From contig NC_087066.1 of the NCBI RefSeq assembly GCF_963678635.1, forward strand, positions 13,810,517 through 13,874,516: DNA of 64,000 bases. The letters are read 5' to 3'. The DNA is from Symsagittifera roscoffensis (lineage: Eukaryota; Xenacoelomorpha; Acoela; Convolutidae). The notes beneath the pieces were generated by a model. That model did no database searches and was not told where the DNA came from. It saw only the letters and a program-made list of their open reading frames with translations. This document shows positions 40,766 to 50,650 of the stretch, in pieces (positions within the stretch are counted from its first letter, which is position 1; each line of letters starts with the position of its first letter). Made by a program: the position numbers and the translations under genes.

Positions 40766-41683
40766 TCATGGAAGAGTTCTTTCGTCGCCTGCTTCTTCGT
40801 CTTCTGCCGCTTCCGCAACTGCGTCCTCTGCGGCTGCATTTTCAGCCTCCTTTTCGACCTCGTGTTCCGCTTCCTCTTCGTTGGCCGCGTTCTCAGCTTC
40901 CTCTGCGACGGCATCTTCGATCGGAACATCTTCTTCATCTGCAGGTGGTTCCTCTTCGGCTGGAGGCTCTCCTTCGGCGGGAGGCTCTTCTTCGGCGGGA
41001 GGCTCTTCTTCAGCTGGAGGTTCTTCTGCCGGAGGCTCTTCAGCGGGCGGCTCCTCTTCCGGAGGGGGATCTTCAGCAGGCGGTTCCGCCGCCTGTGGTT
41101 CTTCCTCGACTGGAGGCTCCTCATGAACTGGTTCTTCAACAGGAGGCTCTGGTTCTGGTGCCAGAGTTACTACTGGCACTTTTCTGCATTTCTTCTTCTT
41201 ACAAACAAACCCAGGCTTACAAGGCTTAGCAGGACAAGTCTTCTTCTTGCCTTTACTTTTCTTATGATGCTTCTTATGCTTCTTACTCTTGTTTTTCTTA
41301 TGCTTCTGGTGCTTCTTATGCTTTTTATTCTTTTTACTCTTCTTCTTTTTCTTGTTTTTCTTGCTCTTCTTATGTTTCTTTGATTTCTTATGCTTCTTAT
41401 GTTTCTTGTGCTTCTTACGCTTCCGTCTTTCAAGTTCGTTTTCCGCACTTTCCTCTATACCACGCTCCAATGGTCGTGCTAGGGTGCTGACGAGACTTCG
41501 TTGCACTCGGAGTGCACATCTAGATCCATGCGTGCAATCAGTTAGAAACTTCTTGAAGTTATCTTCTTTTATTTCATTGCTGGATCTTGACTGTGGGTTC
41601 AACAGCCATCCGTTGGCTATTGAACTGAACGCAAGGTGAAGTAGAACAACTCCTACTGCAATCAGTGATACTTTGCTGAAAAC
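40766..41683 (-). CDS. Secreted-type protein with Lys/His-rich middle and Pro/Glu/Ala-repeat tail (last exon)
   Basis: On the minus strand the acceptor TGCTTCTCTTCAG (AG at 41685-41684) opens a 305-codon frame in phase 0. The frame is open further upstream, but there it runs through a MITE, so I place the exon start at the acceptor. First comes a signal-peptide-like SLIAVGVVLLHLAFSSIANG, then DCTHGSRCALRVQRS, a segment of KKHKKHKK-type repeats of about 70 residues, a four-cysteine piece CPAKPCKPGFVCKKKKC, then PPAEEEPP-type repeats and an acidic Ala/Glu end, AEDEEAGDERTLP. It is strongly basic in the middle and strongly acidic at the end. The order matches the exon at 16344-17093. Function unknown; structural or matrix roles are only inference. 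Confidence 0.62.
   Translation of the reverse strand, partial: VFSKVSLIAVGVVLLHLAFSSIANGWLLNPQSRSSNEIKEDNFKKFLTDCTHGSRCALRVQRSLVSTLARPLERGIEESAENELERRKRKKHKKHKKHKKSKKHKKSKKNKKKKKSKKNKKHKKHQKHKKNKSKKHKKHHKKSKGKKKTCPAKPCKPGFVCKKKKCRKVPVVTLAPEPEPPVEEPVHEEPPVEEEPQAAEPPAEDPPPEEEPPAEEPPAEEPPAEEEPPAEEEPPAEGEPPAEEEPPADEEDVPIEDAVAEEAENAANEEEAEHEVEKEAENAAAEDAVAEAAEDEEAGDERTLP
40925..41105 (-). repeat. Coding minisatellite for PPAEEE-type units
   Basis: Units of 15-18 bases such as GAGCCTCCCGCCGAAGAA recur about nine times in the reading frame; GC-rich compared with the surroundings. Confidence 0.85.
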
Positions 41684-41746
41684 CTGAAGAGAAGCAACAA
41701 GCAACATGAATGATTGAAACACAAAAACCAAAATACCAAAAAAATG

Positions 41747-41960
41747 GGCTATTTTCCAGTTCCCCCCTTTCAGAATACCGAGTTTTATGTTTGTTTTATG
41801 TGTTATTTCGACTACATGCGTGATGTTTTGCTGTAAAGTATGAAGAACAAATCTGTTCAGAATTGTCGATTTGTTCACCACGCCAAATTGCATTGCATTA
41901 TGCCCACGTTAAAAAGACTTTTCAAAATTGAATTTGAAAGGGGGGAACTGGAAAAGAGCC
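41747..41960 (+). mobile_element. MITE family A, complete copy upstream of the Lys/His exon
   Basis: GGCTATTTTCCAGTTCCCCC and GGGGGGAACTGGAAAAGAGC then C are inverted ends. The core is close to that of 15959-16173, including TATGAAGAACAAATCTGTTC. It lies 63 bases upstream of the exon start, presumably in the intron. Confidence 0.87.
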
Positions 41961-41990
41961 AAAAATTGAATACAATTTTTTGCATTTTTG

Positions 41991-42180
41991 GGCTCTTTTT
42001 CCTAAACCCCCACCTGCAAATTTTTATATAACTGAAATTACTGTTCACATTGACTGATTGTCTTGAAAATTGACATTAGGCCATAACAAACATATTTGTT
42101 TTTCATAATCAACCTTGTAAAACCACTCCTCGTTAGACTATAAAATTGATGCTCGTGTGCGGTGGGGGGGGGGGGGGAGG
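41991..42180 (-). mobile_element. MITE family B copy
   Basis: Begins GGCTCTTTTTCCTAAACCCC, holds the reversed core (AGGCCATAACAAACATATTT, CCTTGTAAAACCACTCC) and ends in a G-run at about 42164-42177. Confidence 0.8.
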
Positions 42181-42904
42181 CTTATTATTGTTCGTTCTAT
42201 CATGGAAAATAATTAATGGTAATTTCTAAACTGCTCAAAATGGCAGCAAAAAAATCTAGGAAGGTTAAAAAATAGTGTTGATTACCATGATAGCTGGTTA
42301 TAGTGTTTGTGTTTGGTTCGTTTCTTCGAAATCGTTTACAGGTGAGAAATTCCTTGTTGCATCTTGGTGAAGCTCTTGGCTTGGTGATCGGCTGGTTGCC
42401 AGATTGATCTCTGATGGAATGAATTATTTTCAGCCTTGGTTAAATTCTGATTTTTGGATCATCTCCCGCATTTATTTTGGCGGCAAATATCCTCAAAAGC
42501 GTTGAAAGTCTCGCGCCTTTCAAAAATTGAAAATTTGTAAACCCTTGAGTGAAAATTCAGTTCAAACGAAAGTCCATGTGACCTACCGAATGTACAACCA
42601 ACCTCCCCACCTCCTCCACCCTCTCTCAAACAAACAAAAGAAAAGAAACAAAATATAATCAAGTGAACAATTTCCCAATTTCCCTCCTCAAACCATTTAG
42701 GGGAGGTTTGAGAGATTGTTCACATGAGCCCACTCCTTCCCTTCTCCCCCAGCACAGTAGCAAAAACTATACCCCCCCCCGTTTGATTTAAAACAATTGA
42801 TGAATGCAGTCATACAGAAGTGCAACCATATTTTGTGTTGAATATTAAAATATAGTGCTTAAATATGCGCTGCATTAAGTTACATGCCCGAATCCAGTTT
42901 CAAG
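42181..42904. other. Stretch without supported genes
   Basis: Contains C/T-rich segments near 42600-42780 and no frame of interest. Confidence 0.35.
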
Positions 42905-43860
42905 CGCTAATAATCGATTATATTGCGATTTTAGTACCAGTCTCACTATAATTGAAAAACAATCAATTTTAATCAATTAATAATCGTTTATAATCTCTCT
43001 TTTTAAATTCAAATTATAATTAGTTATAATCCATTATAATCGATTATAATCGATTATTTATTCGTCTATTTTTTTATACAATTATAATCGATTATAATTG
43101 ATTATAATCCATTTTTTTTATTCAAATTTATATTTTATTAGTTTTGCACAAAAATCCATTATAATTGATTATAATTGATTATAATCCCTTTTGTTTGTCC
43201 ATTTTTGTCTTCGAAGTTGCATATAAATTGCCTATATTTTATGCTTTTTGTGTACGTTGGTTCCTATGAAAAATGAGAAAAATGTTTTTAAAGTTTTCCA
43301 ATTAATTCAAATTTATAAGTTTTTTTTTTTCATTTCTTCCCCATTAGAGCTGTTTTGTGATGCATATTTTAAGCTTTTTTAAACACCAAAACATCAGCAG
43401 ATGGATTTAGTTTCATGATTGATTGCGAAAATTTATTTTTCATCTACCGCGAGAACCTTTCCACTCATATGAAAGGATCTCTATGAAACTTTTGTTTCGT
43501 GGTATAACTTTGTGTTCAGATGAACCAAATTGTTCAAGAGATCTCTCTTTCAGAGTTTTTTTTTATTGACACAAAAAAATAACCCATAAGATATATTTCG
43601 AATATAAGAAAATTTCGGCAAAATAAGAGATTATAATCGATTATATTCGATTATAATTGATTTTAAGGGTTTTTAGTAAGAACTATAATCAATTATAATC
43701 AATTATAATCGATTATAAGAGATAATAATCTCTTGGAAAATAACACAATTATAATCAATTATAAATCCCTTAAAGACCTAATTTTGGTAATTATAATCGA
43801 TTATAATTGTCAAAAAATCATCATAATAATCCGTTATAATCAATTATTTACGCCTAAACT
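42905..43860. repeat. Array of ATTATAATC words
   Basis: The decamer ATTATAATCG or ATTATAATCA, in which AATCGATT is palindromic, recurs more than 20 times in two blocks, 42905-43210 and 43625-43860, with an ordinary AT-rich stretch between them. Confidence 0.85.
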
Positions 43861-43875
43861 TAGATGCGGGTGGGT

Positions 43876-44339
43876 ACTACTATGATAGAGTGGTCCATTG
43901 AAAATAACCAGGTCCCTTGAGAATAAGACACCTAGAGCTCTCAAATCGTTTAATAATTATGATTACGCCTTTCAGAAAGAAGTCGCAGTATACTTTGAAA
44001 CAAATTTCATGTTTTGTTACCTCTTAAAACCTCCCCCTCACCATTTTAAGGTTGAAAATTAAAAAAAAAAACCACCAATAGTGGGTTTTGATGACAAATA
44101 AGTCAATCCAATTATATGGTTGTTAAACCGTAAAATAAAGTAAAGCGAGCAAATTTCAATATATAAACAATAGTGATTACAATTTTCAATCTGAAAAGTT
44201 TCTGGCGGAACATATTTAGCAAGATTTTTGAAATGAATAAATTATACACAAATTAGTTTTCAAAATTATAACATGCGAAATGCATGCGGGACCTGTCTAT
44301 CATAGTTGCTTTTTCGAGGGACCACTCTATTATAGTAGT
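43876..44339. mobile_element. MITE with CTACTATRATAGAGTGGTCC ends, flanked by TA
   Basis: Left end CTACTATGATAGAGTGGTCC and right end GGACCACTCTATTATAGTAG (with one extra G before it) are inverted, with TA directly outside each. A further inner pair, CAGGTCCC and GGGACCTG, is also inverted. TA duplication suggests the Tc1/mariner superfamily. Interior is noncoding. Confidence 0.8.
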
Positions 44340-44414
44340 ACCGTTACATGTATGAGTTAAAGTCAGAATTTGAAACGATTTAGATAAACTGCACGGAAAT
44401 AGCAACAAAAATAA

Positions 44415-44515
44415 TTAGGCCATGACAAAAATATTTGGTCTTCATGTTCAACCTTGCTAAACCCCTCCTTACCCCATAAAATAGAGCTTAGGTGGGGGTG
44501 AAAGGAAAAAGAGCC
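44415..44515 (-). mobile_element. MITE family B fragment
   Basis: Reversed core AGGCCATGACAAAAATATTT and right end GGTGGGGGTGAAAGGAAAAA then GAGCC. Confidence 0.65.
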
Positions 44516-44670
44516 CTGAGCGCGTTATGTTACGAAGTAAGGTATGAAGAACAAATTTGTTAACAATAGTTAGTTTGTTGACCATGCAATATTCTCTACA
44601 TTGTGACATTTAAAATTGTTTTGTTTTCAAAACTGAACTTCAAATATGGGGAGGGGGAGTAAAAGAGAGC
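44516..44670 (+). mobile_element. MITE family A fragment
   Basis: Core GCGCGTTATGTTACGAAGTA, AAGGTATGAAGAACAAATTT and right end GGGAGGGGGAGTAAAAGAGA then GC. It adjoins the family B piece directly. Confidence 0.7.
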
Positions 44671-44809
44671 TAAATGAAAGGGATATCTTTTTTAATTGTC
44701 CACAACTTTTTATTAGACATAACTTTCATAGCAAACCATTTTGCAACTGATCTTTTTTTATGTTCAAATAGCCCTGTCAGCTTAAGCCAATTTTCTTTTA
44801 CTCTTTAGG

Positions 44810-44890
44810 AAATCCCCAACCCCAGTGGGACTCGAACCGTATAGCTAAAAGTTTGCAATCTCCTACGCTAACCACTGTATTATATCTTCC
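44810..44890 (-). repeat. tRNA-like sequence (pseudogene or SINE head)
   Basis: Minus strand: CAGTGGTTAGCGTAGGAGAT resembles a D-arm/A-box, and GGTTCGAGTCCCAC a T-arm/B-box, at tRNA spacing. The stems pair poorly, so this is a decayed tRNA-derived piece. Confidence 0.55.
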
Positions 44891-45918
44891 TTGAAAATTT
44901 AGCATACGTAATTGCTTGGTACCATAGCGAAGCATACTTACTATATGTACTTTCAACTTAATGCTAGGTAGCATTAACAAATTAAAAAACATGCACAAGA
45001 TGTTGCATTGTGCATGTTTTTTGCCTTATTTGATCTTTTCAACTTTATAACTTCCTGGAAAAGTTAATACTGGATGGAAAACACCACAAACAACGAACCA
45101 AGTGAGCGTTATAACATTATAAGCTTTTCTATCTTGAAAAAAATTTTTGTAGCCATTAGCCTTACAAAACTGCTCGTGTCAAGGTGGAAAATTGAGTGGT
45201 CCGGATCTGCCTCAATGTGTTGGAGTAGGTTGAAAATGTTTTGAAAAAACTAAATAAATGAAAAATTTGATGGCAATTTCAATTAAAAATGAAAAGTTGT
45301 AAAATCTTCCCCAACCCATCATGTTTATTAAACAGCCCCCTTCAAGTTAAATTTGAACAAATTATCAGCTGCATTAAATCACTGCTAGCATTTTCAATGA
45401 ATGAAATACATCGATCATGAATTGTCCCAAATTAACCACTTTGGCAATTTCCAAACCCCTGTAATTATGGGTTGATCACACGTGACTAAAGTTGATCACC
45501 CTTCAATCAAAGTTGATCACACGAGAAATACTTTATCAAAACTGTGCTGAAAACATTAGATGACATAAAAAATTCCAGTGAAATGGCTAGTTCGAACATC
45601 AAAAAATTCTGAAAGAAAAATTCACACCGAGCGCAAAAACTACATCTATTTTTCAGAAATCAGAAAAAGAAAATCCTCGAATGCCGTGTCACTTCCTGAA
45701 TCTCAATGTCCGGTATCAAGCCCGCTTCAAACAGATATAGAGCAGAGAGAATATTTAATGAGCGATAAGCTCAAAGACGGAAAAATTAGTTAAAATTGAT
45801 CACAAGTGATATAAATATCTCAGGACGTCAATACTTTCCATTCCATCTTTCAAGCAGAAACTTTCCATCCCTTTTTCAAACATTGGAACAAAAGATAGCT
45901 CTATTCAATAGAAAGTTA
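44891..45918. repeat. AT-rich stretch with a family C fragment at 45425-45650
   Basis: AATTGTCCCAAATTAACCAC, CAATTTCCAAACCCCTGTAA and GAAATGGCTAGTTCGAACAT follow the order of family C. Between the parts sits a short run of AAAGTTGATCACACG-type repeats (45470-45520). No gene. Confidence 0.5.
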
Positions 45919-46608
45919 GGCTCATTTCCACTTTCCCCTCAAATTTCAAATTTCAAATTAAGAGTTTGAATTTTCAAACTTTCCCCCTCAAAGTTTCATT
46001 TTTTTTTCAGTTGTTTTAGCTGTCAATATGACTGAATGCGTGATGTTACGATGCGAAGTATGAAAAACAGATTTGTTCACAATAATTATTTTGCTTACCA
46101 TCCCCGGTCGAGGCGCTCGACTTCAGTTTCGAATTGGATAGTCGAGCAAGTGCAGTTTTGCCACTGATTTTCCGCGGTCGAGAAGCAATTTTCAGTCGAG
46201 CACAAAGTTGAAACATACCCGGTTTTGGCCGAGAAAGTGAAAACATATATCGAAAAAGTCAAAACATAGGTCGAAAAAGTCGAAGCATAACCTATTTTGT
46301 TCGAGAAAGTCGAAACAGAGGTCGAAAAAGTCGAGACATAAATGGAGAAAGTCGAAACATATGTCGAGAAAGTCGAAAAGATACCCAATTTAGGTCGAGA
46401 AAGTCAAAAAATAGGTCAAGCACAGTCGAAACAAAGGTCATGCGCGGTCGAAACATAAGTCTAGCGCAGTTGAAACATATGTCGAGCACAGTCGAAACAT
46501 AAAGTCGAACACAAAATTACCGCATATGCAAAATATCATTACATAATGACCAGGTAAAATTAGTTTTCAAAACTGAAATTCAAATGTGGGGGAAAATGGA
46601 TAATAGCC
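45919..46608 (+). mobile_element. MITE family A copy interrupted by a minisatellite
   Basis: The left part has GAATGCGTGATGTTACGATG and TGAAAAACAGATTTGTTCAC, stopping at TTGCTTACCAT; the right part resumes at GCAAAATATCATTACATAAT and ends GGGGGAAAATGGATAATAGC then C. Between them lies 46102-46523. Confidence 0.75.
46102..46523. repeat. 21-bp minisatellite, about 18-20 units
   Basis: Units close to GTCGAGAAAGTCGAAACATA recur with point changes. The minus-strand frame through it reads TFSTYVS-like heptads, which is a by-product of the 21-bp period and not a gene. Confidence 0.9.
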
Positions 46609-47748
46609 TAAAGCTACTAAAAACTCAAGCCTCGACATACATCAAGCATAAACGAATCAATTTCAGTGCTTAGAACGTTTACTATGTTAAATTTGATGGC
46701 ATCAACTCAAAACGACAAAAAAATTGTTAGCGTTGAACGTCAAATAAAGCATTCAAACTAAAACATTTCCAGTACACAAGGCTGGCTCATCTCGTGGCGA
46801 AAATCAATTGTTCTGATTCAACCGAATAACGCTGCAAACTATTCCACACAAACATAGCCACGCAGCAACACACTCTACACAAACACACACTAGAGATTAC
46901 AAAATTATAAATTCACCTTTACCAAAACTTTCCCAATCTGAAATTCAAAAAATTAAAAACGTATTCAAATATTTAAACAATTTAAGTAAAAATTTCCAAG
47001 TAAAAGAGAACATTGCATGACAATCAAGTTAATAGATGTAACTTTCGGAAACCTTCTCTGATCTTTTCACTTTGAAAAAAAAAACGTGAAAGAAACATTG
47101 CCTTGAAATCAAGATAAAAAATATTTCTTTGATATCTTAACGAGTGTCTCCTTGCCACTTTTCTGTATGAAAACATGTTGACGTCGTTGTATAGCAAATT
47201 TTTCACTGATTCAAGAAAAGTCATCAAAATGAGTTTGTCGTTTTCTCTTCGGACGGAGCAGTTTTAATGTACAAATAAATCTATGGCAGAATTTGTCATA
47301 CCAATCAAAAACTATTAATGCATCAAAAAACGCTTTTTTATCCCCAAGCAAAAGTTTACAAGTATACATATTTGATCAATATTAATTAAAGGACAGTCGG
47401 AACATTCAGTGCCTTTCTCTGATATACGAGCAGTCTTGTTGCTCTACAGTATTGATTTGTATTGTAATCAAAAAAGGTTTTGTAATCAAAAAAGACAGAA
47501 TATAGAAGATTTAATTTATGACAAATTAGATGAAGCGGAAATGAAATTATTGCGATACAATTTGTTTTTCAAAGGTCACTTTTTTGTTTTCCGATTTTCG
47601 TACAAAGTTGTTCAGCTAGTTTAATATCTTGAACACTTTATCTTTGAGGCTGAAATCGAAAATCGAAGTTTAATCATGCACGCCAAATTGCTCCAAATTT
47701 AAAATAAGCTAGTTATGTGGTCATATGATTTCACTCTTATACAGGAAA
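46609..47748. other. AT-rich stretch
   Basis: No gene. The family C end fragment GACAGTCGGAACATTCAG with TACGAGCAGTCTTGTTG lies at 47391-47440. Confidence 0.4.
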
Positions 47749-48537
47749 AAGCCCGGACTGCCCCTTAATCTATATCAAAACGTTTTTGGGAATGGGTCTA
47801 CGACAACAGGCCGACGGGACTTCAAGCCGAAGGAACTTCAAGCCGAACTTGAAATTTACAAGCATCTCAAAACACTATTTTTCATCTGTAAAACGTTGCT
47901 TTTCAAAAATTTAGGCAAGTTTAGTCCATCAAATGCGGTATTCATGACAATGCACCACTTGGGACTGGCATCCGTTAATAACATCAGCCGGTTTTTGAAA
48001 TGCATAAATTATAAACATGAAAAAACGCCTTCAACTGTGTTTTAATAGGGGAGCGGTGGTGAAGTGGTTACGTCTCCGCCTCTCAATCGAAAGGTCGGAT
48101 GTTCGAGGCCCACCATGATCCGTGCTCGTTGCTTGAGGGTGAAGCAACATTACCCAGCCCAGAAAAATAACCAAAAAAAAATTTTAAAAAATAATTGCAT
48201 GTAGTTCTTAAACAGGGGCACAACAGCGGTTCGCCGTGATGAGCTGTACAGCTCTTGTGTTGGTCCTTTCCCCCGTGGATAAATGATCTTAATTTTCCAA
48301 CTTTCCTAAACATCATTTGGAGGATTGAATTTCATGAAAACGCCAATAACTAGTAAATAAAGATCCCGAAGTTCCGAAATTCTTCAATAAATTTTTCAAA
48401 TTAATCATATCTATTTTAATCAAGTTTTAAATTTGATTAAACAGATTTAATCTAATCAAATTTATAAGAAAATATTCGGCTTGAAGTCCCTAATTTTACG
48501 ATTCGGCTTTAAGTCCCGTCGGCTTGATGTCCGGCAC
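47749..48537. mobile_element. Foldback-like element carrying a SINE
   Basis: GGCCGACGGGACTTCAAGCC with GAACTTCAAGCCGA at 47809-47846 is the inverse of TCGGCTTGAAGTCCC and AAGTCCCGTCGGC at 48475-48523; outer GCCCGGACT and ATGTCCGGC also mirror. The units inside each end are repeated, as in foldback elements. Confidence 0.65.
48048..48300 (+). mobile_element. tRNA-derived SINE inside the foldback element
   Basis: GGTGGTGAAGTGGTTACGTC is A-box-like and GGATGTTCGAGGCCC is B-box-like, about 40 bases apart. A non-tRNA body follows to near 48300. Confidence 0.6.
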
Positions 48538-49400
48538 TCTTTGGGAATGCTGCAAATATATTGAAAATCAATAAGTTTTGGACAATATAAATGATCAATT
48601 GTGAAAACTTGAGTCGTTTAATACTAATATGACCAATTAATTAGCCACAATGCAATTTGGAACCAAGTTGTTGTGCGGGAAATTTCGCCAGGCATAAATA
48701 ATTTGTTTTTTGCTTTCAGCATTATGATCTTCAAAGCGCGCATAAGATCATGGCCAAATTGGCATTTTTCAAACTCCCATAACTTTGCAAAAACGATTGA
48801 AGGTAAAAATATCTTTTTAAATTTGATTTCAGGTAGTCGATATCTTCAATGGGGTGAAAAATTGTCTGCTAAAAACTGTTATTCCGATCGTCGAAAATTG
48901 ATTGAATAAAAAACCACATCACGCATAGTTATTCCGTTTTCCAAGTCGGAGCAACAATTAAAAAAAATTGAAAAAAAAGATTAATCTTTTGGAGTTTTTT
49001 AGACAAATTCTCCTACACGGTCAAAAAATACAAAATGATGTTCTTAGCGTCTTCTGAAGTATTGATAACAACAAACAAAAGCCTTAGTTCAGTTTGGAAC
49101 AATTTGTAAATAGCCAATTACGCGTTATTAAAACAAATTTTTTCGCGTTAATTGTCTCAAATTAGCCAAACTGTCATTTTTTAAGCCCCGATAACTTTTC
49201 AAAAAAGTACCAGTTTTCGACAGGTACAAAAATTTCTCTTACAGAATTTGAGCTCAGAACAGCTGTGGCTCTCAGGTGGTTTAAGAACTTCCGTTCCAAA
49301 AATGGCTAGTTGAAAGTCGAAATTGGTCTGGAGAAAAACCACCCTGATACAAATATTCCATCACTTTCATTAAAAGACGGAACAATTAATAAAACTTGAT
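48538..49400 (-). repeat. Two partial copies of family C
   Basis: 48745-48960 (GGCCAAATTGGCATTTTTCA, CCCATAACTTTGCAAAAACG) and 49080-49400 (AATTGTCTCAAATTAGCCAA, AAATATTCCATCACTTTCAT) follow the family C order. Confidence 0.55.
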
Positions 49401-50274
49401 ATTGACAGTTCAAATTTTGTAGTTTATTTCTACCAAAATTTTTGAAGACTATTTAGAGAGTAGTCAATCATTTCAGGGGTTTGCTTTGATAAGCGAGCAA
49501 ACTTGGTCACTAAAATTTTTCATAAAAAAGTTCATTAGGGCAAGAAAGCTTGAATTGCTGAATCAAAAGTTTGGAAATCAAAATTGGGTAATTGGAAATA
49601 AGCATCCTAATGAATCCAATAGTGTTTAACAAGAATGCCTGAAGGAATGAATCATATAAAATTGATTTTAAAATAAAAAGTAAGCATTTAATTGAACGAA
49701 ATATCCTTTTTTTATGACTATCGTCGGTGAAACAAAACGTCTACCTTGCATGTTTATCCCTGATGATCATTAGGGAGCTAGTCTAAACGCACATTCTGTT
49801 TCACATTTGATCGGTATTTTTAATATTACTCTAAGTCAATGAAGTCGAGCCCAATTATGCCCATTTTGAGGACCTAGCTATGGGTTTCCCTTTGCAAAAA
49901 ATTAATTGCACTGTGATGTTTCTGACTCAAAGCCACTTTTTCGTCTTTTTTTGTCTAAAATTAGCCCAATGTGAGAAAAACGCAGTGAAAAAGATTATTA
50001 TAAACGCGTTTGCAATTCAGCGATCAATTTGATGTACTATATTCAGAAACTGACCCAATGTTTTTAGCCAAAATGCTGATAAAATCAATCGAGTCAAAAT
50101 GTATTCTTCATTTTTATAAAACTTTGTCGAAAGTTGGCCCATTTTGAGCAAAACGCGTTCAAAATATGAACCTCTGTATAATTTTTCCAGATAACTTGAA
50201 TCAACTCCGTATGTAGACATGAGCACTAATGTTTTTGAGAAAAGAAACATAAGAAAGTAATCGATTACTATGAA
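49401..50274. other. AT-rich stretch
   Basis: No gene or repeat recognised. Confidence 0.35.
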
Positions 50275-50650
50275 TCAGGGGCGGATCTAGGATTTTCTCG
50301 AGGGGGGGGGGGGGCGGATTTTCAAAAAATCGAAATATTTGTCGACTTTTTTAAGGTCCACCAAATTGATTTTCCGAGCTCTGCCAAAGCACTAAAAAAT
50401 TCATGTTTTGGCCAGATTTTCTGCGCCTCAGGCAAAATTTTGAAAAAAACAGTCCAAAAAGACGTTTTTAGGCTTTTTTTGGAAAATGTTGACCAAAAAA
50501 ATTCCGTTTTTTCGGCGCGCGCTATGACCTCAAATTAGTATATATTGGCGCCCAAGGCGCCTTTAGAAAAATTCTAGGGTATGTCACCAAAAATGGTATC
50601 TCAAAATAGTACAATGCAAAATAATCCAAAAACGCTGGTTAGCGTTTTTT
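50275..50650 (+). mobile_element. Right-truncated copy of the CAGGGGCGGATC MITE
   Basis: Begins CAGGGGCGGATCTAGGATTT and follows 1485-1800 closely (CCAAATTGATTTTCCGAGCT, TTAGTATATATTGGCGCC). It has an expanded G-run near 50303-50314. The right inverted end is absent. Confidence 0.75.

Noticed and set aside
40768-41639. Several long plus-strand frames (Leu/Arg-rich, Ser/Gly-rich, Phe/Leu-rich) opposite the Lys/His gene
   Set aside because: They are antisense or shifted readings of the KKH and PAEEE repeats; only the minus-strand frame has a leader, a cysteine motif and an acceptor.
41684-41893. N-terminal extension of the Lys/His frame beginning MQFGVVNKST
   Set aside because: Most of it is translated from the family A MITE at 41747-41960. 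The same peptide pattern appears in the MITE copy at 15860-16072, so it is not host protein.
46095-46388. Minus-strand frame with TFSTYVS heptads resembling a repeat protein
   Set aside because: It is the 21-bp minisatellite read in one frame, inside a MITE, without start context or flanking gene signals.
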